From Desulfamplus sp. (GTDB lineage Bacteria; Desulfobacterota; Desulfobacteria; Desulfobacterales; Desulfobacteraceae): DNA of 46,089 nt. The translations under genes were made by a program, and so were the position numbers. The stretch spans positions 1 through 46,089 of the forward strand of contig JADFZQ010000024.1 in NCBI GenBank assembly GCA_015232455.1, given 5' to 3'. The notes beneath the pieces were generated by a model. That model worked only from the letters and a program-made list of their open reading frames with translations, searched no databases and had not been told where the DNA came from. Shown in pieces: positions 26,045 through 34,326 of the stretch. How positions within the stretch are numbered: the stretch's first letter is position 1; the number at the start of each line of letters is the position of its first letter.

Positions 26045-27500
26045 TATAATCCTCGCTTTTAGTTTCAACCACATCTATTTTTAGCATTGATAAAAGTTCC
26101 GTACACTGATCTTTATAGGGTATATCTTCAAAAGGTTTGAAAATAATATGTCCTAAATTCCATGAATCATAATTTTCAGGTGGTAGAGTAATTTGATGGC
26201 AAGTTTTATATTTTATGAAAATCTCTTTAACTCTTGAATCAGATTCAACTTTCTTAGTGTCAATTGATTTGAGAAATCCTGACTGAGTTGCATGAATTCT
26301 AAGACCAATAAGTTTATCATCAAAATCTGGTAAATATTTATCATAACAATCTGACAAATGTTTATCATAACAAGTTGGTAAATATTTTAACTTAAACTCT
26401 TCTTTTTTCAAACTCTGGTTAGAGCAGCATGCAAAATCAAGGTTAAGTTTCAATATATCAATATTCATAGCTTTTTGAATAAGCCAAGGAAGACAATCTC
26501 CACCCGGTCTTGGTGTCATTTCAAGCAGCGACACTTTATTGTGAACATCTACAATAAAATCAACCATACAAATAGCCCTTGTTATACCAAGTGCTTTTGC
26601 ACCTTTTGCTAAAATTGATATTAGATATGATCTATCAATATTAAGAGATGAGATATCAACAATTTCATAAGCCATAGTAGTTCCGAAAACAGGAATAGGA
26701 GAAGGTATTTTACGTGTAAATCTTATAGGAATAACATTATGCTCATAAACATCTTCCCTATTACCCAATATATCTCTTAGCTCTTCTTTTGCACCAATTA
26801 TAAAATCACAACTATACTCTGTCCCCTCTACATAAGTTTCAATAATAATATCAGGTGAACTTTGAGGTTTACAGATAAGATTGTATGCAGTTTCGCACTC
26901 TTTTGCAGTGCTACACTTAAAAACTCGTTCGCTGCCACTGCTGTCAACAGGTTTTAGAACACATGGTGTTATTTTGAATATTTTATTTTTATCTAATAAA
27001 TTTTCATTGTTGAGCTGTTCATTGTTACGCTGATTTAGAGAGAAATTAATAGTTTCAAAAATTTGAACAGAGTTAAAAAACTCAACAGCTTGAGCCGCAG
27101 AATTTACTCTTTTATATTTGGGAGCTGGAACTCCTTTTGCGTGCCAAAGTTCTCTGGTTTTTGATTTATCTCTACACGCCATAACAGCCTTAATTGATGG
27201 GTATGGCAGATTAAATGAAGCAGCAATATGAGCAGTAAGAGCCATTGATTCACAGTCAAAGCAGGCAACACCCTTTAATGTGATACCATAAAGTTGGATA
27301 TGTTTATTAATAAGATTGATGACTTCTTGAGGTGAGGTAGAAAATAACAACTCTTCGTCTGGTTCTGGTCTCTCTTCAATTGCCTTTTCTCTAATTGTTG
27401 AATCTGTGATAAAAACAAGCTCTTTTGTAGGATACTTCTTGCGAAGAAGATCAATGTAATCAGATGTTGTTCCAACAATCAGGATTCTTTGGCTTTGCAT
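26037..27500 (-). CDS. ATP-grasp carboxylate-amine ligase
   Basis: 487 residues. The N-terminal pre-grasp domain (ILIVGTTSDYIDLL) is followed by ATP-grasp elements CRDKSKTRELWHAKGVPAPKY, CVLKPVDSSGSERVF, IIETYVEGTEYSCDFI, and the Mg-binding LLEMTPRPGGD near 325-335. Such enzymes activate a carboxylate as acyl-phosphate and join it to an amine. Two low-complexity insertions interrupt the family pattern: about 148-176 (Asn-rich) and about 358-397, the latter made of 8-residue repeats KYLPTCYD/KHLSDCYD/KYLPDFDD. Its stop overlaps the decarboxylase start, so the two are co-translated. Substrates unknown. Confidence 0.85.
   Translation of the reverse strand: MQSQRILIVGTTSDYIDLLRKKYPTKELVFITDSTIREKAIEERPEPDEELLFSTSPQEVINLINKHIQLYGITLKGVACFDCESMALTAHIAASFNLPYPSIKAVMACRDKSKTRELWHAKGVPAPKYKRVNSAAQAVEFFNSVQIFETINFSLNQRNNEQLNNENLLDKNKIFKITPCVLKPVDSSGSERVFKCSTAKECETAYNLICKPQSSPDIIIETYVEGTEYSCDFIIGAKEELRDILGNREDVYEHNVIPIRFTRKIPSPIPVFGTTMAYEIVDISSLNIDRSYLISILAKGAKALGITRAICMVDFIVDVHNKVSLLEMTPRPGGDCLPWLIQKAMNIDILKLNLDFACCSNQSLKKEEFKLKYLPTCYDKHLSDCYDKYLPDFDDKLIGLRIHATQSGFLKSIDTKKVESDSRVKEIFIKYKTCHQITLPPENYDSWNLGHIIFKPFEDIPYKDQCTELLSMLKIDVVETKSEDYNG
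26324..26388. repeat. 24-bp tandem repeat inside the ATP-grasp gene
   Basis: Units at 26324-26347 and 26348-26371 differ at only three positions (AATCTGGTAAATATTTATC.. versus AATCTGACAAATGTTTATC..), with a partial unit following to 26388. 24 bp keeps the reading frame and encodes the octapeptide repeats in the inserted segment. Confidence 0.8.
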
Positions 27501-27609
27501 TGATAATAAGTCCGATAGCTTTTAATTACTTATGTAGTTAGTACTTTAGTTAACAGATAACTAAAGATTATTCTAACACTATTATCTTGAATTAACAAAT
27601 AGATAAGGG

Positions 27610-28548
27610 TTATTTCAAAACTATTTGATAAAGTGTTCTTGGAGCCAAATGGAATCTCTCTTTCCACCCAAAATCACCGCAAAGAAAGTCAATATACTCT
27701 ATCTTTTCAGAACATGCCCATTTTAGATGGTGAAGGTTAATAAGTTTTGCAATTCCCAAAAATTTTTTATTAGTTCCACCAGCAAGCATAATACAGGTAT
27801 TATTCCATATAGCACCCATATCAACAGCAGCAATTTCACTATTTATAAGCACTGTAACTACTCTTAGCATTCCATTTTTATGTAAATTGGAAGCAAGATC
27901 AATAAAAGATTGTAAAAACTTTGGATCGTGGAAATATCCATGCTCTCCAAAATTGCTGATATTGAGTCTAAACATAATATCTAAGTCATCAGGGTCATTA
28001 TACCTAAAAGAGATGCCCTGTTTTTCAATTGATGCTACTTCAGATAAAATTTTTTTTCTTGATTTACCAGCAAAAGCTCCAAGATACTTCTCATAACTAT
28101 ATTCATGATTTTTAGGATAAAATAGATAACCTGTCTCATCAGCTGTGCCGTTTAAGCTAAACTCAGATGGAATATTATCCAATGAAGTTTTACACAAATA
28201 TCTTATGTCTGCACTGTTTTGGAATGAACAAAGCGTTAATAGCATCTCCCGCATTACATCGCTATTTTCAGCAATAATTTTGTTCTGTTCCATCCATGTT
28301 CTACTGTTCCATATCTCACCCGGAAAAAAAGCAAAGCCATTGGTAGGCTCTACAACCCTACAAAGTGGAAGCAGACCATTTAGTCTGCCATTTTCTTCGT
28401 GAACAATAAAGAGATTATCTCTCATGTAATTTTTTGCAAAAGTCTCTCTGACCCACCAAATGTCAAAGAGAGACTCAACAGGGTAGTATTTCTTCCATAA
28501 AAAGGCACACTCATCAATATCCTTTACAACACGGATTTTTGGTGGCAT
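27610..28548 (-). CDS. FemAB/GNAT-like acyl or aminoacyl transferase (BioF2/CelD type)
   Basis: 312 residues from the ATG at 28548 (AAGGA nine bases upstream); an upstream TTG is less likely. Tandem GNAT-like architecture typical of the Acetyltransf_6/FemAB group: FAGKSRKKILSEVASIEKQGISFRY then LRVVTVLINSEIAAVDMGAIWNNTCIMLAGGTN and KLINLHHLKWACSEKIEYIDFLCGD. Family members transfer acyl groups from CoA or aminoacyl groups from tRNA to amines. It sits between the SpeD-like and ATP-grasp genes with gaps of about 105 and 109 bp, so one transcript is likely. Confidence 0.78.
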   Translation of the reverse strand: MPPKIRVVKDIDECAFLWKKYYPVESLFDIWWVRETFAKNYMRDNLFIVHEENGRLNGLLPLCRVVEPTNGFAFFPGEIWNSRTWMEQNKIIAENSDVMREMLLTLCSFQNSADIRYLCKTSLDNIPSEFSLNGTADETGYLFYPKNHEYSYEKYLGAFAGKSRKKILSEVASIEKQGISFRYNDPDDLDIMFRLNISNFGEHGYFHDPKFLQSFIDLASNLHKNGMLRVVTVLINSEIAAVDMGAIWNNTCIMLAGGTNKKFLGIAKLINLHHLKWACSEKIEYIDFLCGDFGWKERFHLAPRTLYQIVLK

Positions 28549-28596
28549 GGCAATATATCCTTTTTGATATTGATATTTATATTTCAAACAGAATAA

Positions 28597-28633
28597 ACTT
28601 AACTTTTATATATGCAAAACTAAACTTATGACT
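28597..28633 (+). repeat. Intergenic repeat, copy 1 (downstream of the speD-like gene)
   Basis: TTTTATATATGCAAAACTAAACTTATGAC resembles 29132-29165 (TTAGCTTTTATATACAGAACTCAACTTATGACC) in the same orientation. The ACTAAACTTATGACC part recurs at 42790-42806. The two nearby copies bracket the SpeD-like gene. Confidence 0.5.
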
Positions 28634-28653
28634 GGGCGTATAGTAAAATTGCA

Positions 28654-29043
28654 TCATTTTCTATAAGTTACATTAAGCATGGTCTCTTTGCCTTCAAAAT
28701 AGCCTTGTGCAAAATTTCTCACAACTTCTGGATCATAAGGTTTGCAACTAAAGACATCAAGATATGTGGTGTTGGTAAGATTTGCAAAATGAGCAGAGAT
28801 AAGAGATGTCTCAATCAACTGCACCATTGAAAATCCAGCAACTTTTTCATCTTCACCAAAATGGACAACCTGAGTCTCCCCAAATCTTTTCATCTCAATT
28901 AAATCGCACAGGTCTTTTACAAACTGTTTTATATATTCTGCATCTCTGATTTTTTCAGGATTACAGCTATATATATCAATTGAAGATGCGATACCCCAAA
29001 CATCTTCAGCGGGATCAATTTTTCTAATTGGCACTATTTTCAT
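28654..29043 (-). CDS. SpeD-like pyruvoyl decarboxylase proenzyme
   Basis: 129 residues, the class 1B AdoMet decarboxylase size. RBS CAAGGAG ten bases before ATG. Ser80, His85 and Cys100 have the same spacing (5 and 15) as the pyruvoyl-forming Ser, proton-donor His and Cys of the Thermotoga enzyme (Ser63/His68/Cys83, from memory), within IETSLISAH...TTYLDVFSCKPYD. The residue before Ser is Thr rather than Glu. The HTWPE segment that stacks AdoMet is replaced by HFANL. Cleavage at 79/80 should yield a pyruvoyl enzyme that probably acts on another amino acid; SpeD homologues that decarboxylate ornithine or arginine are known. First gene of the cluster. Confidence 0.75.
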   Translation of the reverse strand: MKIVPIRKIDPAEDVWGIASSIDIYSCNPEKIRDAEYIKQFVKDLCDLIEMKRFGETQVVHFGEDEKVAGFSMVQLIETSLISAHFANLTNTTYLDVFSCKPYDPEVVRNFAQGYFEGKETMLNVTYRK

Positions 29044-29131
29044 ATTACTTATTCTCCTTGTTTATATTTAAATTATTTTATTCTATTGTATGTTAACTTA
29101 AATGCTAATTATACTTCAGACTGAAATAGAG

Positions 29132-29165
29132 TTAGCTTTTATATACAGAACTCAACTTATGACCA
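29132..29165 (+). repeat. Intergenic repeat, copy 2 (upstream of the speD-like gene)
   Basis: Partner of 28597-28633, about 80% alike over some 34 bases, same orientation, so the SpeD-like gene and its RBS lie between direct repeats. Confidence 0.5.
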
Positions 29166-29478
29166 AGAGGCACAAATCATAAACTCTGGCGAGATGATGG
29201 CATGGCACTAAGCATCTTTAATGCCACATACTAATAAAATAATATATCACCCTTATTTAATTAGTAATTTATTTTTATGCCAATTTTATTGTAAATAATA
29301 TCTCATAATATGTGTTGTAAATAAGCATAAAAATACCTCTTTTGGGCTATTTTATTTGACGATAATCTATTTAAGTAAAAAAATACTTTTTTATGGGTAG
29401 AAACTATTTTGAAATAAGGTTGCTAAATAAATTAAGATAATAAATGCCATTTTTCAGGTAAATATTTTCTGATATTAA

Positions 29479-29515
29479 CATGCTATTTATTATAATAAAC
29501 ATGTTTAATAGCATG
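29479..29515. promoter_or_regulatory. Inverted repeat CATGCTATT...AATAGCATG
   Basis: 9-bp perfect arms separated by 19 bp, in the regulatory gap 250-290 bp upstream of the sigma-54 activator. Spacing and symmetry suit an operator or an RNA hairpin; no U-tract follows. Confidence 0.4.
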
Positions 29516-29768
29516 ATATTATTAAATATTAAAAGAAAAGAGTATAATAATACCAGTTTTATATAATTGATGGAGAATAAATATTAAAAACTACAATTAT
29601 TGCTTGCTCGAAAGTCTTGAATAGTAAAATCAATATACTTTTTTTATTCACAAATGATTTTTATTGATATAAAGTAGCATAAAAATACCGTTCCTCAATT
29701 ATAGATGTTCATTAAACAATCTCAAATGTCTCTATTAAGTTATTTTCAAGATCAAGGAGAGATAATTC

Positions 29769-31193
29769 ATGCTGCTTAGGCTTGCATTAGCAATAAAGGA
29801 CAAGAAATTAGAATCAAGAATTGTAGATAAATTAGATGCTATTTCAGATATTCAGCTAAAAAAATTTGGACGCAATAATGGAGTATGGCAATCTCTTGTC
29901 AGAAGCTGTGCAGATATTTTTCTTATAAGTGAAGCATCAATTCCAAAGCCCATAGAATCAGGGCTTTCGGTCTTGAACAATCTTCCTGAAAAACCAGTAA
30001 CCATTGTCCTTCACCCTAATGACTCTTCTGAAGATCATGCACAACTGCTTGCCGCTGGTGCTGATACTGTGCTTTATTCTGGTATCTCAATTACAAGTCT
30101 TATTGAAGCAATAGAGACTATTTTAGAGTCAAGGCGGCAGTTTAACCTGATGGACAGATATGATCGCAAAGGTCGCCTAAAACCTAAGATAAGTGACTTT
30201 GTTTCAGATAGCCAGCAGATGCAGATATTTATGGAAGAGGTTCAACAGGTTGTAAACAGCAGTGCAACCCTTTTGATCTTAGGAGAGACAGGTGTGGGAA
30301 AGGAGCATCTTGCAAAGGCTATCCATGCTGAAGGGTCACGCTCTAATGGTCCATTTATTGCGGTAAATACAGCAGCTCTTCCCGAGCAGCTTCTTGAAAC
30401 AGAACTTTTTGGACATGAACAAGGGGCATTCACAGGTGCGATACGTGCAAGAAGAGGTGCATTTGAGCTTGCCCACAATGGCACGATATTTCTTGACGAG
30501 ATTGGTGATATTCCTCTCCATCTACAGACAAAACTTCTAAGAGTTCTTCAAGATTATGAATTTGTCCCAATTGGTGGAGAAGAGCCGATTTGGGTTGATG
30601 TTCGTGTAATTGCTGCTACCAACAAAGACCTTGAAAAAGAGATAGAACTTGGCAGGTTTAGAAGAGATCTCTTTTATCGTATTAGTGTTGTATCTCTTAC
30701 AATTCCGCCTTTGTGCAGAAGAAGAGAGGATATTCCAGGACTTATTCGCAACTTTATCTCCTATTTTAGGAAAAAAATTGGCAGAGAGGTGATTGGCATA
30801 TCAGAAGAGGCGGTTCAGTTGATGAGCAGATACGATTGGCCTGGAAATGTAAGAGAGCTTATGAATGTAATTGAGCGGGCTATGCTTCTTTGTAGAACAG
30901 ACACCATAAAACCAGACGATCTTCCTGAAAGCATCTTCAATCCAGAAGGAAATCAGCACAACCAACTTTCTATTGAAAATCAAATATTTAACATAGCATC
31001 TTGGGAAAATAAAACTTTACCTCAGGTTACAGCAGAGGTAATAAGTAATGTTGAACGCATTTACATTGAGATGATACTTAAAAAGGTTAATGGTCGAGTA
31101 GGTCAAGCTGCAAAAGTTGCGAATATTCACCCAAGGGGACTTTATAATAAAATGAGACAGCTTGGCATTAAAAAAGAGGATTTTAAAAATTAG
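29769..31193 (+). CDS. Sigma-54-dependent transcriptional activator with degenerate receiver
   Basis: 474 residues. Residues 1-115 look like a receiver fold lacking the acidic pocket and phospho-Asp (VRSCADIFLISEAS in the usual D position region), so it is probably not controlled by phosphorylation. AAA+ domain about 145-375: Walker A GETGVGKE, GAFTGA sigma-54 contact loop, Walker B FLDEIGD, and [10 protein letters not shown]-terminal Fis-type HTH (NGRVGQAAKVANIHPRGLYNKM). RBS CAAGGAGAG. An HD-GYP response regulator follows 62 bp later, probably co-transcribed. Confidence 0.92.
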   Translation: MLLRLALAIKDKKLESRIVDKLDAISDIQLKKFGRNNGVWQSLVRSCADIFLISEASIPKPIESGLSVLNNLPEKPVTIVLHPNDSSEDHAQLLAAGADTVLYSGISITSLIEAIETILESRRQFNLMDRYDRKGRLKPKISDFVSDSQQMQIFMEEVQQVVNSSATLLILGETGVGKEHLAKAIHAEGSRSNGPFIAVNTAALPEQLLETELFGHEQGAFTGAIRARRGAFELAHNGTIFLDEIGDIPLHLQTKLLRVLQDYEFVPIGGEEPIWVDVRVIAATNKDLEKEIELGRFRRDLFYRISVVSLTIPPLCRRREDIPGLIRNFISYFRKKIGREVIGISEEAVQLMSRYDWPGNVRELMNVIERAMLLCRTDTIKPDDLPESIFNPEGNQHNQLSIENQIFNIASWENKTLPQVTAEVISNVERIYIEMILKKVNGRVGQAAKVANIHPRGLYNKMRQLGIKKEDFKN

Positions 31194-31255
31194 AGTTACT
31201 GCAAAAATTGAATTGAACCCTTGAGATCACCTTACTCTATATGGAGCAACACACT

Positions 31256-32335
31256 ATGAAAGATCACCAATGGCGAATCCTTATTGTTGACGATGAACCT
31301 AATAACCTTCAACTCATGCGTCATATACTTGCAGGAGAATATCAACTCTCATTTGCAATTAACGGAGTAAATGCCCTTGATGTTGCAAAGAAAGTTATGC
31401 CAGATATTATTCTGCTTGATATTATGATGCCCCAAATGGATGGTTATGAAACATGTAAAAGACTCAAATCAGACAAATCAACTGCAAATATACCAGTTAT
31501 ATTTATTACTGCTATGTCTGATGTCTCAGATGAGAGCAAAGGATTTGCAGTTGGTGGAGTAGATTATATTACAAAACCAGTTTCAAAGGCAATTGTAAGG
31601 GCAAGGGTTGCTACTCATCTTGCTTTGCATGACCAGCAGGTTGCATGTGAAAAATTAGTGCAATCAAGAACAGCAGAGCTTGAGGCAAGCCAACGTTCTG
31701 CTGTATTTATGCTCGGAGAGGCAGGTGATTACAATGATACAGATACAGGAGTTCATATTTGGAGAATGGCTGCATATTCTGCTGCAATATCGCGAGCTTT
31801 TGGCTGGAGTGTTGAAAAAGCTGAAATGCTTGAACTTGCAGCACCAATGCACGATATTGGAAAAGTTGGAATACCTGATGCAATACTTAAGAAACCCGGT
31901 CCTTTAAATGATGAAGAGTGGAATATTATGAAAACTCACCCTAAAATTGGGCATACTATTCTCTCTAAATCACGCACTCCTTTGTTTATAATGGCTTCTG
32001 ATGTTGCCATATCTCACCATGAAAAGTGGAATGGAACAGGCTATCCAAGACAGTTGAAAGGTAAAGATATTCCTGAATCTGGAAGAATTGTTGCTTTAGC
32101 AGATGTCTTTGATGCTTTAACCATGAAACGACCATATAAAGAACCATGGAGTTTAGAACGGGCAATTGAGGAGATCAAAAATGGGGCTGGAAGCCATTTT
32201 GACCCTGAAATCGTCCACTGTTTTTTTAAAATTGAAAAAGAGATAAGAGATATAAAACAGATGTGGGAAGAGATGGAAGCAGAAGGGCTTAAAGTATCTG
32301 ATCGTCTAAGAAAAAAATTTCCTGACTATTTTTAA
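31256..32335 (+). CDS. Response regulator with HD-GYP domain (c-di-GMP phosphodiesterase)
   Basis: 359 residues from the ATG at 31256 (GGAG nine bases upstream; ATG at 31241 has no RBS). Receiver domain with ILIVDDEP and phospho-Asp in IILLDIMMPQMDG, K in ITKPVS. HD-GYP domain with HDIGKVGIPD, HPKIGH, ISHHEKWNGTGYP, ALADVFDALT, all catalytic motifs intact, so c-di-GMP hydrolysis is expected. A short coiled segment joins the two domains. Confidence 0.93.
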   Translation: MKDHQWRILIVDDEPNNLQLMRHILAGEYQLSFAINGVNALDVAKKVMPDIILLDIMMPQMDGYETCKRLKSDKSTANIPVIFITAMSDVSDESKGFAVGGVDYITKPVSKAIVRARVATHLALHDQQVACEKLVQSRTAELEASQRSAVFMLGEAGDYNDTDTGVHIWRMAAYSAAISRAFGWSVEKAEMLELAAPMHDIGKVGIPDAILKKPGPLNDEEWNIMKTHPKIGHTILSKSRTPLFIMASDVAISHHEKWNGTGYPRQLKGKDIPESGRIVALADVFDALTMKRPYKEPWSLERAIEEIKNGAGSHFDPEIVHCFFKIEKEIRDIKQMWEEMEAEGLKVSDRLRKKFPDYF

Positions 32336-32340
32336 GATAG

Positions 32341-32404
32341 CCCCCTCCCCGTCCTTCCCCAAGGGAATGAGTAATTATTCCCTTGGGGAAGGACGGGGAG
32401 GGGG
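32341..32404. terminator. 28-bp perfect C/G-rich hairpin between convergent genes
   Basis: Arms CCCCCTCCCCGTCCTTCCCC plus AAGGGAAT and the exact complement enclose an 8-nt loop. It lies six bases after the HD-GYP stop and before the convergent UPF0597 gene end, so it could end transcription from both sides, though no clear U-tract follows. A damaged relative occurs at 45911-45955, pointing to a dispersed repeat. Confidence 0.65.
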
Positions 32405-32449
32405 CAGAGGTGGGGCAACAGGAACTGCCAATTTACTTATCTGGAATAA

Positions 32450-33793
32450 CTATTTGATAATTTTATCAACCATTATTTTTAGAATCACACGGTCAGTCTC
32501 GACCATTCCTTGAGAGCTTATAATGCCTATATTTCTTATGGTCTTTTCTGGTCTCTCACCAACAATACCGTCAGTCATCTTTACATTCAGCCCGTTAAGT
32601 GCAAACAGGGCAGCCTGAACCGCTGCCCCTGCTGCTGTATCAAGTTTTAACGCACAGCTATTCTTTGCCCCATCACATATAACACCAGCAAGGTCTTCAA
32701 TTATATTTTCAACAGCATAACCTATCTGCTCAGAAGTCCCACCAAGAAGGCGTGTAATACCAGCAGCAGCACCAGCCCCAGCAGCTACAGAACAGGCACA
32801 TATTGCAGCAAGCCTGCCTGTGTGGGCTTTAATGCAAGCTGTCATTATGTGGCTTAATCCAACAGCACGACACAGATCATCTCGTTTTGCTCCAATATAG
32901 TCAGCCACAGCTTTTACAGGAATGATAGCTGTTAAACCATGGTTGCCGCTTCCAGCGGAACTCATAGCAGGAAGCCTTGCCCCAGACATTCTTGCATCTC
33001 CAGCAGCAGCAGTTAAAACCCTTGCATTATGGATCATATCTTTGGAGACTAAACCTTTATCTGCAAGTTTTTTTAAAGTTGCCCCAACCTGAAGACCGCA
33101 ATCATTCTCAAGTCCATAATTTGAAAGAGCCATGTTCATCTTAATACCATGCTCAATAAAATCAAGGTCTTCGCTATCAAGTTCATCAACAAGAGCTATG
33201 ATTTCACTCATGGTTATCTGCTTTAAACTCTTTTCAAGTTCTGCGGCATTGCCTCTGTTTTTTCTATTTCCATTATGATCTTTTTTGCTATTTGTATTAT
33301 TCAATAGAGGATGGTTTGTAATTTGTTCTCCGTTGAGTTCAAGAGTTGTTATGTTGTCATGTAGAACCTCAATAGTTGAGGTAGCACAATCTTGACCCGA
33401 CTTTATTGCTGTTTTTACATAGAGACCACGATGGTCAGAGAGAAGATTTACCTTAACTTTGCCATCTTCAACAAATTTAGATGCAAACTTTACGTCATCA
33501 TCGGTTATCGGAACAAGCACCTCCATACGAAGCATTGGGTCTCCTGCTACCGCCCCAATTGCAGATGCAAGATCAAGACCTGAAAGTCCGCCTGTCCCGG
33601 GTATGGCAACAGCAAGACCATTTTTAAAAATATTTGGATCAAGCCAGAGTTCAATAGAATCTATCTTGTTTTTGGGTATTGAAGGCAAAAGAGATGTCGC
33701 AGCAGCAGCACCAAGTGCAATTGCTGTAGGCTCTGTGCAACCAAGTGCTGGGGCTACTTCAAGTTTTAAAATATCTTTGACTGTATATTCCAT
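32450..33793 (-). CDS. UPF0597 / L-cysteine desulfidase (CyuA-YhaM) family enzyme
   Basis: 447 residues. Start EVAPALGCTEPTAIALGAA carries the cluster-binding Cys (C19) of this Fe-S lyase family; further motifs GTGGLSGLDLASAIGA, AAAGDARMSGARLPAMSSAGSGNHGL and CDGAKNSCALKL provide the other cysteines. Expected to convert cysteine to pyruvate, ammonia and sulfide, or to act on serine. Residues about 160-185 (Asn/Lys-rich) form an insertion not expected in the family. ATG 33793, preceded by GAGGAAAAT. Confidence 0.88.
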   Translation of the reverse strand: MEYTVKDILKLEVAPALGCTEPTAIALGAAAATSLLPSIPKNKIDSIELWLDPNIFKNGLAVAIPGTGGLSGLDLASAIGAVAGDPMLRMEVLVPITDDDVKFASKFVEDGKVKVNLLSDHRGLYVKTAIKSGQDCATSTIEVLHDNITTLELNGEQITNHPLLNNTNSKKDHNGNRKNRGNAAELEKSLKQITMSEIIALVDELDSEDLDFIEHGIKMNMALSNYGLENDCGLQVGATLKKLADKGLVSKDMIHNARVLTAAAGDARMSGARLPAMSSAGSGNHGLTAIIPVKAVADYIGAKRDDLCRAVGLSHIMTACIKAHTGRLAAICACSVAAGAGAAAGITRLLGGTSEQIGYAVENIIEDLAGVICDGAKNSCALKLDTAAGAAVQAALFALNGLNVKMTDGIVGERPEKTIRNIGIISSQGMVETDRVILKIMVDKIIK

Positions 33794-33860
33794 TATTTTC
33801 CTCTATGCCTGATAATGTATTATTGATTTAAGAGCAGTTTTAATTTTGAACATTGCCAGC

Positions 33861-33897
33861 ATAGATTTGACAATTTTTTAAAAGTTGTCAAATCTAT
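33861..33897. repeat. Hairpin downstream of the ancestral fadH-like end
   Basis: 13-bp perfect arms ATAGATTTGACAA/TTGTCAAATCTAT, 11-nt A/T loop. It starts about 17 bp beyond the fossil stop codon at 33914-33916 on the minus strand, so it was probably that gene's 3' hairpin. A similar 37-bp sequence lies at 36782-36818. Confidence 0.6.
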
Positions 33898-33913
33898 CAA
33901 CTCAAAATTGCTG

Positions 33914-33961
33914 TTATATCCTTGCAATTTCCTCAGCTTCGCTTATGCAATACATAAGATG
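33914..33961 (-). pseudogene. Fossil 3' end of the fadH-like gene
   Basis: The minus strand reads HLMYCISEAEEIARI then TAA, identical to the last codons of the gene at 34589 except that the live gene ends ARG-stop. This is the original terminus displaced by insertion of the TA cassette. Confidence 0.8.
33920..33961 (-). repeat. 42-bp direct repeat, distal copy
   Basis: Identical over all 42 bases to 34595-34636 and in the same orientation. Together they bracket the MazF-type TA cassette at the 3' end of the fadH-like gene. Confidence 0.9.
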
Positions 33962-33969
33962 TTTTATTA

Positions 33970-34326
33970 TCATTCCAATTCTCTTGGCTCAATCAGCAGT
34001 TGAATACCCGCCAGTATCTGGTTAATTCGTCGCTTTGATACTTTTCCAATGTATTCACCCAATTGAGATTTATCCACTGTAAATATTTGAGAAACCACTA
34101 CAACACTTTTTTTGGGCAAGTTAGCTTCGCCAGCTTCGAGCATTACATTACCAGGTGCATCTGCTCTCTTAATGTTTGATGTCAATGCACATACTACAAC
34201 GGTGTTAATGCGGCTTCGGTTGAAAATATTATTCTGAATAACTATATGCGGATGATTGTATCCGGGACTCGAACCAATAGGCTCATCTAATTCCACCCAG
34301 TATATTTCACCTTGATTGATTACCAA
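33970..34326 (-). CDS. mazF: MazF/PemK-family endoribonuclease toxin
   Basis: 118 residues. It starts GEIYWVELDEPIGSSPGYNHPHIVIQNN, with the R/N loop normally reading KxRPxxVl here changed to YNHPHIV; then VVVCALTSN, GNVMLEAGEANLPKKSVVVVSQIFTVDK, LGEYIGKVSKRRI. Expected to cleave mRNA at short motifs. Overlaps the antitoxin by 7 bp. The pair is flanked by the 42-bp direct repeat of the fadH-like gene end. Confidence 0.88.
   Translation of the reverse strand: MVINQGEIYWVELDEPIGSSPGYNHPHIVIQNNIFNRSRINTVVVCALTSNIKRADAPGNVMLEAGEANLPKKSVVVVSQIFTVDKSQLGEYIGKVSKRRINQILAGIQLLIEPRELE

Larger units (their letters stand above)
29044..29768. other. 725-bp AT-rich intergenic region with repeats
   Basis: Divergent promoter region between the speD-like cluster and the sigma-54 regulator. 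It holds a dispersed repeat at 29132-29165, an inverted repeat at 29479-29515, and a 14-bp direct repeat AGCATAAAAATACC at 29324-29337 and 29676-29689. TGGCAC at 29203-29208 lacks the matching -12 GC element, so I do not call a sigma-54 promoter. No convincing ORF or RNA gene was seen. Confidence 0.6.

Noticed and set aside
29203-29219. Possible sigma-54 promoter (TGGCAC)
   Set aside because: The required GC at -12 is missing at the right spacing.
33459-33812. 117-residue forward ORF inside the UPF0597 gene
   Set aside because: Shadow frame opposite a conserved enzyme.
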